From: Gemmatimonadota bacterium
GTDB lineage: Bacteria > Latescibacterota > UBA2968
NCBI GenBank assembly: GCA_002714465.1
Contig: PAXL01000042.1
Coordinates: 64,747-124,257 of the forward strand
Length of the DNA: 59,511 nt
Direction of reading: 5' to 3'
Under the pieces are notes generated by a model. It had not been told where the DNA came from and did not search any database. It saw only the letters and a program-made list of their open reading frames with translations. Position numbers and translations under genes: made by a program. Shown in pieces: positions 1 through 9,140 of this stretch (its first letter is position 1; the number at the start of each line of letters is the position of its first letter).

Positions 1-161
1 ATCATCCCCTCGTGCATCCGATCGGGAAGGTCTGATGTTACCCGAAGCCCGAGGCCCGGTGGCGTGATTTCGCTCAGATTCCGCGGGTCCGAAAAAAAGG
101 ACCAAGCCAGCTCTACCGAGATCGGCAGGGTCTGGGATCGCTCCAGCCTATACAGCTTCAT
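1..161 (-). CDS. SRPBCC (START-like) family protein, C-terminus cut by window edge
   Basis: Only the first 53 codons are in the window. The ATG lies at 161, three bases after the stop of the upstream DUF3500 gene, so the two are probably co-transcribed. The visible protein begins MKLYRLERSQTLPISVE and continues with a Trp-Ser-Phe-Phe-Ser-Asp-Pro-Arg-Asn-Leu stretch followed by ITPP. That is the typical opening of SRPBCC ligand-binding proteins, in which an aromatic helix and a 'FxDPxNL..ITPP' segment precede the helix-grip fold. The family binds hydrophobic ligands; the ligand here is unknown. There is no signal peptide, so it is probably cytosolic. The family call rests on a short stretch but the match is characteristic. 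Confidence 0.72.
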   Translation of the reverse strand, partial: MKLYRLERSQTLPISVELAWSFFSDPRNLSEITPPGLGLRVTSDLPDRMHEGM

Positions 162-164
162 GCT

Positions 165-1151
165 CTAGTGGGCGCTTTCGTAGTGACGCTTCAGGAGACC
201 GTCCCCGAAGTCGTCGCTAGGGTTTCGCCACACGGCATGGATGTGGTTCGCATCATTCTGCGTGCAATCATACTCGGCCAGAAAAGTCGCCCCCTGAACG
301 CGATAGTAGTGACCCTCTCCCTTGGATTCTGGCCCAGCCCAAGCGAACGAAACTTCCGCATCACCCACCTGGCGCACTCGAGCCAGTTCCTGTTCCGCAA
401 TCGTGTCCGGAAATCGACGCACATACACCTCGATCAGCTTTTGAATCGTCCTACGTTGTGCGTCAGTCATGTCGGACACCGACAGTCCGGAAGGCTCGCC
501 GCTCAGCTCATCAGAAAGCATCGGGACGTTTTTAGTAAGGAGATCATCGGGAGCCTTCTGGCTGACGATGGCGACGCTCTTTTGTTCACCGTCGAGTGAA
601 GCCAGAAGCTCGCGCGCGACATCTTCCTCTTCCTTCAAGGCCCTGACGCCCTCCAGATCTCCATGAAGCACCTGGGCCGGATTGGATCCGAAGAAAACAG
701 GTGTTGGGCCGATAAGCTCGCCATCGACGATTGTGTAGTTGACAGAGACGTGGTGTCCCTCGAACCGCCAGCCCCACATACCATCATCCCCAGGTTTCCC
801 GAACACACTGACGTAGTATCTTTCTGGGTCGCGCTTCCATTTAGACGCCCCCCCTTCGATCTCACCGAGAATCGGCTCCAACGCGATAATCGATTTCGCC
901 TTGTGCACGCCAGCTCCGCTGAGACCCGTTGCGAGTAGAGTATGGGCGAGATCGGCCTGGACGGCAGACATCTTTTTGAGCATCAACCCCTGTCGGTCGA
1001 CGGGCGTGTAGTGCCAATTCTTGCGTTCGGTCTCATCAGAAAAGTCGATCTCCGCAGCGGTGCGCTGCTCGGAAGACAGGGCGGAAAGGAAATTTCCGGC
1101 TGCATCGGCCATGCGCCTGATCGTATCTTTGTCACGTATGACAAGGGACAT
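165..1151 (-). CDS. DUF3500 family protein
   Basis: A protein of 328 residues matching the DUF3500 family, whose biochemical role is not established. Family hallmarks seen here are an early 'LSxEQR..A..DFSDxERxxWHYTP' region, a central 'ERYYVSVFGKPG..GMWGWRFEGHH' block and 'TPVFFGSNPA', and a C-terminal 'NDANHIHAVWR' tail. I place the start at the ATG at 1151 rather than at an in-frame codon 150 bases upstream, because GAGGAGGT lies five bases before it and the upstream extension lacks family resemblance. Many relatives have signal peptides; none is visible from this start. The SRPBCC gene follows three bases after its stop. The His-rich WRFEGHH block suggests a catalytic or metal-binding site, which is inference. 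Confidence 0.85.
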   Translation of the reverse strand: MSLVIRDKDTIRRMADAAGNFLSALSSEQRTAAEIDFSDETERKNWHYTPVDRQGLMLKKMSAVQADLAHTLLATGLSGAGVHKAKSIIALEPILGEIEGGASKWKRDPERYYVSVFGKPGDDGMWGWRFEGHHVSVNYTIVDGELIGPTPVFFGSNPAQVLHGDLEGVRALKEEEDVARELLASLDGEQKSVAIVSQKAPDDLLTKNVPMLSDELSGEPSGLSVSDMTDAQRRTIQKLIEVYVRRFPDTIAEQELARVRQVGDAEVSFAWAGPESKGEGHYYRVQGATFLAEYDCTQNDANHIHAVWRNPSDDFGDGLLKRHYESAH

Positions 1152-1368
1152 TCGGACCTCCTCATGGATTCTCGGATCAGAAAAAATACGACAGCGAAAA
1201 GACTGGTCAAGCTTTGGCCGCGCCCAGACAGCGTCCTGACACGAAAAACCATCCACATACCGCCCGGCTGTTCCGGAGTATCTCGACAGGCTGACGGACA
1301 TCGGGATCCGCTCGAAGGCAAATCGGAGTTATGCGCCCGATAGCAGGCCGTCTTCATAGACAACCTGA

Positions 1369-1710
1369 TTTGGATGCACCGAACAGCTCTTCCAGCGGGT
1401 GGTTGCGATTCTGCACGAGGCAGATCAGTTAGGCGAACACTATTAGCTTAAACAAAGCGATGCGACATCGGTCGATCTCGATCACCTGTTTGTCGCACCG
1501 AAACATTTCCCAAAACCCCTAGGGACAATGTTGCTCGTAAAGGCCAACATCTTAGCCGCAAGTCGCGGATTCGCAAGGATGACCATAATCATAGACCCGA
1601 ATGCCTCCAGGTTCTATGAGCGCATGGGGTGCGAGAAGGTGACCGACGTTCTCTCGAACATCTCCGGCCGGACGATTCCCGAATACTTCACCATACCCGG
1701 ACAACACTAG
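1369..1710 (+). pseudogene. Relic of a GNAT N-acetyltransferase
   Basis: Frame 1 translation gives a recognisable GNAT core: DLDHLFVAP (beta4), then KPLGTMLLVKA at the acetyl-CoA loop, and near the C-terminus IIIDPNASRFYERMGC, the beta5-alpha4 motif of the family. A TAG at 1444-1446 interrupts the frame just before this core, and a TGA at 1366-1368 closes it upstream, so only about 110 codons of coding-like sequence remain. The acetyl-CoA loop is also degraded: the usual Q/R-x-x-G-x-G/A pattern reads PKHFPKPLG. An ATG at 1528 opens a 60-codon reading frame but would lack the cofactor site. I read this as a decayed gene rather than a small protein. Confidence 0.7.
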
Positions 1711-1713
1711 ACC

Positions 1714-1977
1714 ATGCCGCGCAAAGATAAAGCCGATCGGCGCACCATCTCGATCCATTGCTCGAAGTGTCGAACACTGCTCTACAAGTATCGCAAAGGT
1801 GGGCGAGGCGGACTCGTCAAGTGTATCGTCAGTCGGATTTCGGAAGACTTCACGAATGGGGATCTGCATTGCCAGTCGTGCGGTCAGCAGTTCGCGAGAT
1901 CCATGAATCTTCCCGGACAGCCGGCGCAAAAGATCATCCAAGGCAAGGTCTACACCAAGGGAATGGCTCAGAAATAG
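1714..1977 (+). CDS. Small zinc-ribbon protein, conserved hypothetical
   Basis: An 87-residue basic protein with two Cys-x-x-Cys knuckles: CSKC at residues 16-19 and CQSC at 53-56, separated by a Lys/Arg-rich linker (LLYKYRKGGRGGLVKC). This spacing is that of a zinc ribbon. Similar small proteins with the same 'SIHCSKCRTLLYKYRKGG' opening occur as uncharacterised proteins in other bacteria. The C-terminus has a conserved-looking IIQGKVYTKGM tail. It starts three bases after the end of the GNAT relic and so may once have been translated with it. A role in binding nucleic acid or zinc is inference from the fold and charge only. Confidence 0.75.
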   Translation: MPRKDKADRRTISIHCSKCRTLLYKYRKGGRGGLVKCIVSRISEDFTNGDLHCQSCGQQFARSMNLPGQPAQKIIQGKVYTKGMAQK

Positions 1978-2234
1978 CAAGCACGTATCAGCGGTCTCGC
2001 CTTATCCTAATCATTATTCCGCCGTCGGCCTGCCGGGCTGAATCTTTTCGCTTCAAACATTACACCTGCTGGGTTCTCAAGGGGTCAGGCGATTAAAGGC
2101 CGAGGGAAGGCATACCCGTGTCAGAGGAGGTTGCTCCCCGAACACCACTGTTCTCTCATCGCATTTCGCCTCGGTCACGCTCACGAGCGACCACGTGCTT
2201 CAGCTGTCGGTCCCGATAAACAGCAGATTGGACT

Positions 2235-3035
2235 TCACATCGTGATCCTGCCGTATGCAAGCTTGCCTCGTTGTGAAATGTCTCTGAATCCGAGCGCCTT
2301 GAGACGCTCTCCCTCTTCTCGATCCTTCATTACCACACACCGTCGAGCTACACGACACGCCTGATCGATCGCCCCCGGACGAACAGGTTCTAATGACGCC
2401 AATCGTCTCACAAGGTCGAGTCCCTGCGAGGTCTTGTAGGTCACATCGAACATTGGGTCGAAGTAGACGACATCCCACGTCCGATCCGCTTCAGTCTTGA
2501 GCAGCTCAGACGAATCATCACAAGTGAACATGACGCGACGCATGGCCTTGATCACCTCACGGTTCCTGTGCTCATAGTATCGACTCCCGTGACGAACGAT
2601 CGCGGAAAGTATCTCGGACCGCTCGACTGCGCACACGTGTCCGCTCTGGCCTGCTGCGTGGGCGAAAACGATCGCATCCGAGCCGAGACCGCCCGTAGCA
2701 TCGAACACACGATCACCCGTTGTAACCCCTGCAAACTCGACCAGCCTGTCGTATTCACTTCGCAGCATCGCTTCGATTCGGGATCGAGCCATGTTCGGGT
2801 GAAACCAGAAAACCGAGCCACCTGCAACCAGCCGAACCTGCTCGGTCGTTACGACGATAAGATTCTCGCGTCCCGTCGAGTCTCGGACCTCAGCAATCGA
2901 AAGGCCGCCTCGCCTAAGCATAGGACAGCCGAGCTCCTTCGCGACGATTTCAGCTCGGGCTGTGATAGTAGGGTCGGATCCGCGCGACGTGGTAACGGCA
3001 GTGGTCGCAGGAGAAATGTCCGGAGGAGAAACCAT
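2235..3035 (-). CDS. Class I SAM-dependent methyltransferase, RsmJ/YhiQ-like
   Basis: A protein of about 266 residues with a Rossmann methyltransferase core. The SAM-binding loop reads VFDATGGLGSDAIVFA, the acidic end of beta2 is VCAVERSE, and motif IV is VVYFDPMF, followed by RRCVVMKDREEG. The pairing of 'DxTxGLGxDA' with 'Y.DPMF' is characteristic of RsmJ, which methylates guanosine 1516 of 16S rRNA, so rRNA methylation is the likeliest role; the sequence is divergent from enterobacterial RsmJ and a different RNA or small-molecule target is possible. I chose the ATG at 3035, 16 bases after pdxA stops; the in-frame codon at 3110 would overlap pdxA and adds a non-conserved arginine-rich tail. 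It is the last gene of the RND-pdxA-methyltransferase run. Confidence 0.72.
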   Translation of the reverse strand: MVSPPDISPATTAVTTSRGSDPTITARAEIVAKELGCPMLRRGGLSIAEVRDSTGRENLIVVTTEQVRLVAGGSVFWFHPNMARSRIEAMLRSEYDRLVEFAGVTTGDRVFDATGGLGSDAIVFAHAAGQSGHVCAVERSEILSAIVRHGSRYYEHRNREVIKAMRRVMFTCDDSSELLKTEADRTWDVVYFDPMFDVTYKTSQGLDLVRRLASLEPVRPGAIDQACRVARRCVVMKDREEGERLKALGFRDISQRGKLAYGRITM

Positions 3036-3051
3036 CCTGAGCAGATCAGGC

Positions 3052-4095
3052 CTAGTCTTCGGCCTCAACCTTCCGTCCGTTCGCCATCCGAGCCCCGAAG
3101 CGAACCGCATGGATCAGGTTGACTTCCTTCGCATCGCCCGTACCGGCGATGTCAAAAGCTGTTCCGTGATCAACGGACGTGCGAACGATCGGGAGCCCGA
3201 GCGTCACGTTTACGGCGGTGTCGAAAGCGACTAACTTCATCGGCGCGTGGCCCTGATCATGATACATGGCAATCACCGCATCATAGGCGCCGTCGTAGGC
3301 CTTGAAATAGGTCGTATCTGCAGGAAGAGGTCCGTCGATCTCCCATCCCTGCGATCTCCCCTGCTCGATCGCGGGGCGGATCACCAGATCGTCTTCTTGG
3401 CCAAACAGACCGTTCTCTCCTGCGTGGGGGTTCAGCCCCGTGACAGCCAGACGTGGCTCAGGCTTACCCAGGCGGACCATGGCGTCGCGAGTCAGTGCGA
3501 TCGTATCGTAGACACGCTTTTGGGTCAGTCGTTCGGGCACTTCGCGCAGGGGTAAATGTCCTGTCACGTGTGCCACACTCATGCAGTCGGATGCGAGCAT
3601 CAGCCGCACGTCATGACCGCCGGCCTGCTCGGCAAGCAGCTCCGTGTGTCCAGGATAGGCATAGCCCGCAGAATTCATGGCCTCCTTATTTAGAGGAGCT
3701 GTAACGATCCCGTCGATACGGTCGGCTACCGCGAGTCGAACAGCCTCGATAACCCATTCGGCCGCCGCCCTCCCGGCATCTCGGCTGACCTGACCCTTGT
3801 GCCAGTTCGCCGGATCCAGCTCCACGGGCGAGATCACATCGATCACGCCTGACTTGCAGAGCGCCTCTTCCGGACCAGTGAGCTCCCGAATCCGCAGACT
3901 CAATCCCACGATTCGGAGTGCTTCTTCCAGCGCGTGCACATCACCGATCACGACTGGTCGACACATCCCATAGAGTGCGTCCCCACCGAAAGCCTTGGCA
4001 ATGATCTCCGGGCCGACCCCGCAAACATCGCCCATCGTGATGGCGAGAAGTGGAAGTTCCGAACTGTTTTCGATTTTGGTTTGCTGGTCGTTCAA
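3052..4095 (-). CDS. pdxA: 4-hydroxythreonine-4-phosphate dehydrogenase (PdxA family)
   Basis: PdxA oxidises 4-phosphohydroxy-L-threonine with NAD(P) in the DXP-dependent route to pyridoxal phosphate. The 347-residue product has the whole family pattern: LLAITMGDVCGVGPEI at the N-terminus, GHTELL near residue 150, GHLPLRE at 180, LNPHAGENG at 222-229, AMYHDQGHAPMK at 277-287 and SVDHGTAFDIAG at 307-318. His180, His224 and His279 align with the three metal ligands of the E. coli enzyme. The start is a TTG at 4095, three bases after the stop of the RND gene; the next ATG would cut into the first beta strand. Part of the family (PdxA2) works on other phosphorylated hydroxy-acids, so a catabolic role is the alternative. 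PLP demand fits the two DegT aminotransferases elsewhere in the window. Confidence 0.93.
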   Translation of the reverse strand: MNDQQTKIENSSELPLLAITMGDVCGVGPEIIAKAFGGDALYGMCRPVVIGDVHALEEALRIVGLSLRIRELTGPEEALCKSGVIDVISPVELDPANWHKGQVSRDAGRAAAEWVIEAVRLAVADRIDGIVTAPLNKEAMNSAGYAYPGHTELLAEQAGGHDVRLMLASDCMSVAHVTGHLPLREVPERLTQKRVYDTIALTRDAMVRLGKPEPRLAVTGLNPHAGENGLFGQEDDLVIRPAIEQGRSQGWEIDGPLPADTTYFKAYDGAYDAVIAMYHDQGHAPMKLVAFDTAVNVTLGLPIVRTSVDHGTAFDIAGTGDAKEVNLIHAVRFGARMANGRKVEAED

Positions 4096-4098
4096 AAG

Positions 4099-7000
4099 CT
4101 AATCATCTGCAGATGTTCCTCCCGGATCGGGCACAGTCGGTGCAAAGGCGCCGGAAACGAGACGTCTGAAGAACGCGGCCAGATCGTCCAAGAAAGTATA
4201 AAGCAAAGGCACGACGAGTAGCGTCAGAACCGTAGAAGAAATCAGCCCCCCCATCATCGTCCGCCCCAGCGGCGAATAGGGCTGGCCCATCATATTGCTG
4301 TTTCCGACCGCCATAGGCAAAAGTCCGAATATCGTCGTAAAGGTCGTCATCAGGATGGGGCGGAAGCGGTTGGCGCCGGCCTCAAGAATCGCGCTCGTCC
4401 GGTCGAGACCTTCTTTGCGAAGTCGGTTCACCATATCGACGAGCACGATAGCATTGTTCACAACGACACCGATCAGGATGATCATCCCCACCATGGCCAT
4501 CATGTTCAAAGGCGTCCCGGTCACGTAGAGGAACCAGTAAACGCCAAGGAACGAGAACGGTATCGAGAAGAGCACAGAGAACGGGAGAACAAACGACTCG
4601 AAAAGCACACCCATCAGCAGGAATACGAAGGTCACCGCCATGATGGTCGCAAAACCGAGCGTCTGATCGTCCTCTGTCATCGTGCGGAACTTCTCCCCTT
4701 TGTTCCAACTGTAGCCCCGCGGCATCGAGAAGCCGGCCATGGCAATGTCGATCTCCTGGTAGAGCCCTTTACGATCCTGCTTTGTTGTAAATGCCTTGAC
4801 CACAATACGCGTCTTCCCGTCCTCGCGATAGATATCCCCAGTATTTCTTCCGACCCGGATATTCGCCAGTTCTGCGAGCGACACCTCCCCGCTGTCCGCC
4901 GAAGCGAAAGTGAAGTTCTTCAGCTGCTGGAGCGTCTTCCGATCTCCTCGCTCCAGATACATCCTCACCTCTACCTCGCGCTCATCAGCCTGAAATCTCG
5001 GGAGGTTCACGCCCTGCAGCGCGAACCCGATCTGGCGGGCTACGTCGTTGGCCGAAATCCCCATCAAGTTGGCACGTGCCCGGTCCACATGAACACGCAG
5101 CTCCTCTTCGTATCCTTCGTCGTCATCCTCTTCCCGCTCGACGTTCAGGACAGAGGGAATCGTAGCCAATCGCCTAACTACTTCGTCCACCATACCCACG
5201 AGCAGCCTGGTGTCGTCACCCTCAAGCACAACACGCACGTTCGGGTCGCTGTTACCCGAGTTCTCACGATCTACACGTCCGACGACACCCACAAACTTGG
5301 GCATATTATTCTGCGCGTGCTCCAGTACCTCGTTGCGCTCCATCTCTTTGTTCAGCGGAGCCCCAAATGCTTTGCGGGAGTTCTTGTACGCCACATACCA
5401 CCAGGGCTCGTGTGCCCGTGAGTTCAGAAAAATTTGCAGGTTTGCGTAGTTCTGTCGGTAGTAGGTTCGGATCGTACGGATGTCGTATTCCTCACGATGA
5501 GCCTGGTAATACGCCTCGACCTGCTCAAGGATAGACGAGGTCTGCTCGATCCCGAAATGCTTCGGCATGTAGAGCCGGACACGAAAGCTGTTTGTATAGT
5601 TTCCCCTGTCTCCTCCACGCTTCATCCCACCCATGGGGATCGAGATGGACACAAACCCAACAAGAGCGACCAGAACGGCGTCACGCCTGTGTGCGAGCGT
5701 CCAGGCCAGCATTCTACTATAGATGTTTCTCGTGCGTGTGATCAGCCGTGACTCCGCCTTCACCCCAGATCCCCCCAAGCGAGCGGCCGCAAGAGGAATG
5801 AAGATTAGTGCCACAAAAAGAGATGCGATCAGCGCGATCACTATCGGTAGCCCCATCTTCGTAAGGTAGAAGCTCATCATGCGGCTCTGCCCGCCCATCA
5901 GCATCAGCGGCAGAAACACCACGACCGTCGTCAATGTGGCCATGGTAATCGCAAGACCGACCTCGCTCGCGCCCTTAATCGAGGCCTGGTTCGTGTCAGA
6001 TTCGCTAGCCCGAACGCGGTAGATGTTCTCCAGGATTACGATCCCGTTATCCACGACCATGCCCACACCGACCATCAGGCCCATCATCGTGATCATGTTC
6101 AGGGTCCAGTCGATGAAGTAGATCGCCGTCAGCGTCATCATCAGACACAACGGGATGGACAGCGTGATGATTGACGTCATCCGAACGGTGCGAAGAAAAT
6201 AGAGCAGGATCAGCGCCGCAAACAGGCCACCCCAGAGTCCTGTCCCTTGAAGGTTCGTGATCGCCTCCTTGATCTGGCTGCCCTGATCGTAGAAGACATC
6301 GAACTCGAGACCAGGAACCTTCTTCTCCAGCTCACCCAACGCAACCCTGACGGCCTCCGTCGTCTCGACAATATTCGCTCCAGAGTCCCCCTTGATCCCG
6401 AAGGCCACAGCAAACTGTCCGTTCAGTCTCTGGTAGTAGCGTCGTTCAGGCACGTCATACGAGACCGTCGCGATATCTTTGAGTAGAACCTCGCGACCCA
6501 ATCGCGTTCGCACTCTAATCCGCTGGATCTCCTGGACGGTCTGATACTTAGCGACGGAACGAACGTACAGCTTCTTGCTCTGCTCCATCACGTGTCCACC
6601 GGTCAGCGCAAAATTGTCGCTCTGAAGCGAAAGGACAAGCTCGCCGATCGAGAGGCCTCGTGAACGTAACTTGTCCTGGTCGATCTCGACCATGACTTCC
6701 TTTTCGTCCACACCATACAGACTGATCCGGCCGACGCCATCGATCCGTTCGAGTGGCTGCACGACGACGCGATTCATGTATTCGAAGGGATCTTCGAGCG
6801 AAGCATCGAGGGTCACACCGACCCAGACGATGTTCCAGCCGCTCGCGTCGAACTTGTAGACGCGAACCCGGTCACGGGCCTCCTCCGGGAGCTCCGGTTT
6901 CAACCTGTCCAACTGGTCGATCACCTGGTTGTAGGCGAGCGACACGTCTGTCCCTTCACGGAAGTCGACACTCGCGCGCGATCCCCCGTCGCTGCTCCAA

Positions 7001-7263
7001 GTGCGGAGACTTTCGATCCCCTTTATCCGTCTGAGCATCTCTTCGAGGGGACGTGTGATCTGCTGCTTGGATTCTTGCGGTGAGGAGTTGCGGTAATCGA
7101 TCCGGATATAGAGCTTGCCGAATTCCATGTCATCCGGGACAAGCTTAACGGGAACGCGGCTGTAGGCGATGGCACCCAGGACGAGGAGAGCCGCTAACGC
7201 CATAATGACTGTCACGGGGCGCGTAACGGAAATGCGAGGCAAAAAGGCGCTATGATCGGCCAC
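4099..7263 (-). CDS. RND-family efflux transporter, inner-membrane permease
   Basis: A full-length 1054-residue resistance-nodulation-division pump, AcrB/HAE1 type, which exports substrates using the proton gradient. It has an N-terminal anchor (ISVTRPVTVIMALAALLVLG), two large periplasmic loops after TM1 and TM7, and two six-helix blocks. The TM4 proton-relay motif reads VGMVVDNGIVILENI, with Asp-Asn where AcrB has Asp-Asp; this variant is common in the broader family. The TM10 counterpart is GVVVNNAIVLVDMVNR. The start is a GTG at 7263 with GGAG eight bases upstream. No membrane-fusion adaptor or TolC-type channel is nearby; instead pdxA follows within three bases. The pump must borrow partners encoded elsewhere. 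Substrate cannot be read from the sequence. Confidence 0.93.
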   Translation of the reverse strand: MADHSAFLPRISVTRPVTVIMALAALLVLGAIAYSRVPVKLVPDDMEFGKLYIRIDYRNSSPQESKQQITRPLEEMLRRIKGIESLRTWSSDGGSRASVDFREGTDVSLAYNQVIDQLDRLKPELPEEARDRVRVYKFDASGWNIVWVGVTLDASLEDPFEYMNRVVVQPLERIDGVGRISLYGVDEKEVMVEIDQDKLRSRGLSIGELVLSLQSDNFALTGGHVMEQSKKLYVRSVAKYQTVQEIQRIRVRTRLGREVLLKDIATVSYDVPERRYYQRLNGQFAVAFGIKGDSGANIVETTEAVRVALGELEKKVPGLEFDVFYDQGSQIKEAITNLQGTGLWGGLFAALILLYFLRTVRMTSIITLSIPLCLMMTLTAIYFIDWTLNMITMMGLMVGVGMVVDNGIVILENIYRVRASESDTNQASIKGASEVGLAITMATLTTVVVFLPLMLMGGQSRMMSFYLTKMGLPIVIALIASLFVALIFIPLAAARLGGSGVKAESRLITRTRNIYSRMLAWTLAHRRDAVLVALVGFVSISIPMGGMKRGGDRGNYTNSFRVRLYMPKHFGIEQTSSILEQVEAYYQAHREEYDIRTIRTYYRQNYANLQIFLNSRAHEPWWYVAYKNSRKAFGAPLNKEMERNEVLEHAQNNMPKFVGVVGRVDRENSGNSDPNVRVVLEGDDTRLLVGMVDEVVRRLATIPSVLNVEREEDDDEGYEEELRVHVDRARANLMGISANDVARQIGFALQGVNLPRFQADEREVEVRMYLERGDRKTLQQLKNFTFASADSGEVSLAELANIRVGRNTGDIYREDGKTRIVVKAFTTKQDRKGLYQEIDIAMAGFSMPRGYSWNKGEKFRTMTEDDQTLGFATIMAVTFVFLLMGVLFESFVLPFSVLFSIPFSFLGVYWFLYVTGTPLNMMAMVGMIILIGVVVNNAIVLVDMVNRLRKEGLDRTSAILEAGANRFRPILMTTFTTIFGLLPMAVGNSNMMGQPYSPLGRTMMGGLISSTVLTLLVVPLLYTFLDDLAAFFRRLVSGAFAPTVPDPGGTSADD

Positions 7264-7684
7264 TGGGTCTCCGAATAGAGGTATGTCGTCCTAAACGTTT
7301 GGTGCTAAAGCAGTTAGAATATCCCCTGTTGGTCCGGCTCCGTCAACAGGCGGCGGACAAAGAAGGCACGCTGAGGATCGGTTGGGACTGTATTCCGATT
7401 GGCAGCTTTCGGAGGCGTCACACTGAGCGACAATCGAAGTACAAGTAAAGGCAGACTCCAGACGCACCAAACCTTCGCTGGCGGCCGTGATGGCCGGGCC
7501 TCGACTAACGCTCATCCTAACCGTGCCTTCTAGCCGCCTAATGGCCTCAGACAGGCAACCTTAAGAATGAGGATTCTCCCCAAAACCCTCTTTTTTCCGC
7601 CCCGCCCTGAATTTTTTTCTGAACTTAACCCCTGAATAAACCGATAGTAATTAATATACACCACTTTGAATAGGAAATAACTAC

Positions 7685-7712
7685 TTGACATATATTAGTA
7701 CTAAGTTAGATT
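7685..7712 (+). promoter_or_regulatory. Candidate sigma70-type promoter upstream of the MerR-receiver gene
   Basis: TTGACA at 7685-7690 is a perfect -35 hexamer; 16 bases later TAGATT at 7707-7712 is a 4/6 match to the -10 consensus. It sits in a markedly AT-rich stretch (about 7620-7715) inside the 584-base space between the RND start and the signalling cluster, 136 bases before the ATG at 7848. The rest of the space (7264-7620) shows no gene I can support. The long leader could hold regulatory sites, but I see no clear operator. Confidence 0.55.
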
Positions 7713-7847
7713 CGTGCCAGCCGTTAACGTCAAACAGGCGAATCAGAATCCACGGATGGAGGCCGATTCGCCGTTCAACATTCCCGCGCTGAGCCTGATG
7801 TTACGCACCCACAGGCGCCAGAACGGCGCAGCGCACCGGAGGGACAG

Positions 7848-8480
7848 ATGAACGAGGGTGGTCAGTTGATCGGTATCGACGACGTCAGTAGTCTTTTCGA
7901 GAAGTCCATCGAATCAATCCGCAAGTACAAGAACTACGGGATACTGAAGGTTGCGGATAAGGTCGGAAACAAGGACCTGTTCGATCGAGAGGACGTGCTC
8001 CGGAAGAAGCAACTCGTCAAAGAAATGCAGGTCCAACGGGGACTGTCGCTTTCTCAGATTGCGATAGAGTTGGAACGCATGGACGAGATGCGAACATCGG
8101 GGCCCGAAAAGATCCTGATCGTGGAGGACGAAGAAGGGACTCGGGAAACCTGGCAGGAATTCTTCCAGGGCTCGGGTTATGAAGTCTTGGAAGCGGGCGA
8201 CGGCCAGCAGGCGTTGGACATGATCCGTATGAACCGTCCCGACATCGTCCTCCTTGACTTGAGGTTGCCAAGCATGGACGGCTATCAGGTCTGCCAGCGT
8301 CTGAAGAGCGACCCTCTGACGTCGGAGATACCAATCATCATGATCACCGCGTTCTTAACGGGCGCATCCGACACGGTTCGGGGTCTCGAATACGGGGCCG
8401 ACGACTACTTGAGCAAGCCGGTCGATCTGGACATTCTCGCCGCCAAAGTGAAGAGCGTTCTGCGGCGGGTAGCTCGGTAG
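7848..8480 (+). CDS. MerR-type HTH fused to a C-terminal receiver domain
   Basis: A 210-residue regulator with unusual order. Residues 8-75 resemble a MerR winged helix-turn-helix: IGIDDVSSLFEKSIESIRKY, a GILK wing turn, then DLFDREDVLRKKQL and SLSQIAIEL. Residues 88-208 are a complete CheY-like receiver: acidic pair Glu93-Asp94, phospho-acceptor Asp137 in IVLLDLRLPSMDGYQV, switch Thr167 in IIMITAF, and Lys190 in DYLSKPVD. Most response regulators put the receiver first; here the DNA-binding part leads. A strong GGAGG lies before the ATG. No histidine kinase is adjacent, so the phosphodonor is unknown. It likely binds DNA through the N-terminus under phosphorylation control; this is inference from the domains. 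Confidence 0.85.
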   Translation: MNEGGQLIGIDDVSSLFEKSIESIRKYKNYGILKVADKVGNKDLFDREDVLRKKQLVKEMQVQRGLSLSQIAIELERMDEMRTSGPEKILIVEDEEGTRETWQEFFQGSGYEVLEAGDGQQALDMIRMNRPDIVLLDLRLPSMDGYQVCQRLKSDPLTSEIPIIMITAFLTGASDTVRGLEYGADDYLSKPVDLDILAAKVKSVLRRVAR

Positions 8481-8573
8481 TAGTTGCGTATGTAGGCAGC
8501 CTCCGGCTTACGCAGCCTGAGTCTGTAATCGTACGAAAAGACCGAAGCGGAAAAGCTACAAGGAGTCAGAGTC

Positions 8574-9035
8574 ATGTTGGACGGTATCCTCACCACGGCA
8601 CTTCAGATCATCATCGTTCTCGACATCTGTGGGGCGGTTATCTATTTCCTGATGTCCGGTGCCTCAAAGGCGAAGGAAAAGGGTGATTCATCCTTACCTC
8701 CCGTGAACATTGAAGCCCCCCTTCAGGCATCAGCTTACTCGCTTGCCAACCAACCACAGCCTGCGATGGCTGGAGCTTCCTCGGTCGAGCAGCCTCCCGT
8801 ATCTGAATGGGTCACACACGGCGATCGAAGTGCGACCCAGATCTACGGTTTTGAAGGTGCTACGGAAGTCGCTCCCGTTAGTTTGATAGCACAAGTGAGG
8901 AGTTTTTTCTCTTCGGTAAGGAGTCGTTTAAGTCGCCACAACACTCAGGAAACCGGCAAATCTGCCGATCTAAAGAGTGATCGTGCGCGGCTCGAAAAAG
9001 TTCTGGACAGCTTCCGCGAAGAGATGCAAGCCTGA
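8574..9035 (+). CDS. Membrane-anchored small protein of unknown function
   Basis: A 153-residue protein I do not recognise. One hydrophobic helix spans about residues 5-27 (LTTALQIIIVLDICGAVIYF), with the N-terminus short and uncharged, so it probably acts as a membrane anchor. The remainder is a Pro/Gln/Ser-rich linker (about 40-85) followed by a basic amphipathic segment (SFFSSVRSRLSRHN, about 109-122) and a charged C-terminal helix ending in EKVLDSFREEM that could form a coiled coil. AAGGAG lies upstream of the ATG. It sits between two receiver-domain genes in the same direction (94 and 105 base gaps), so it may scaffold or localise them at the membrane. That role is inference. Confidence 0.7.
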   Translation: MLDGILTTALQIIIVLDICGAVIYFLMSGASKAKEKGDSSLPPVNIEAPLQASAYSLANQPQPAMAGASSVEQPPVSEWVTHGDRSATQIYGFEGATEVAPVSLIAQVRSFFSSVRSRLSRHNTQETGKSADLKSDRARLEKVLDSFREEMQA

Positions 9036-9140
9036 TTGGGCGGTCTCTAACGCCGACAAGGGTCGAACACCACAAGCTCCGCACCAACGAACCATCCGTG
9101 AGTCGGCGGCATCCACTGGCGCCGAAACGAGAGAGGCAGG

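Noticed and set aside
1528..1710. Functional 60-residue protein starting at the ATG at 1528
   Set aside because: The sequence is the C-terminal part of a GNAT domain whose upstream half is interrupted by stops; alone it lacks the cofactor loop.
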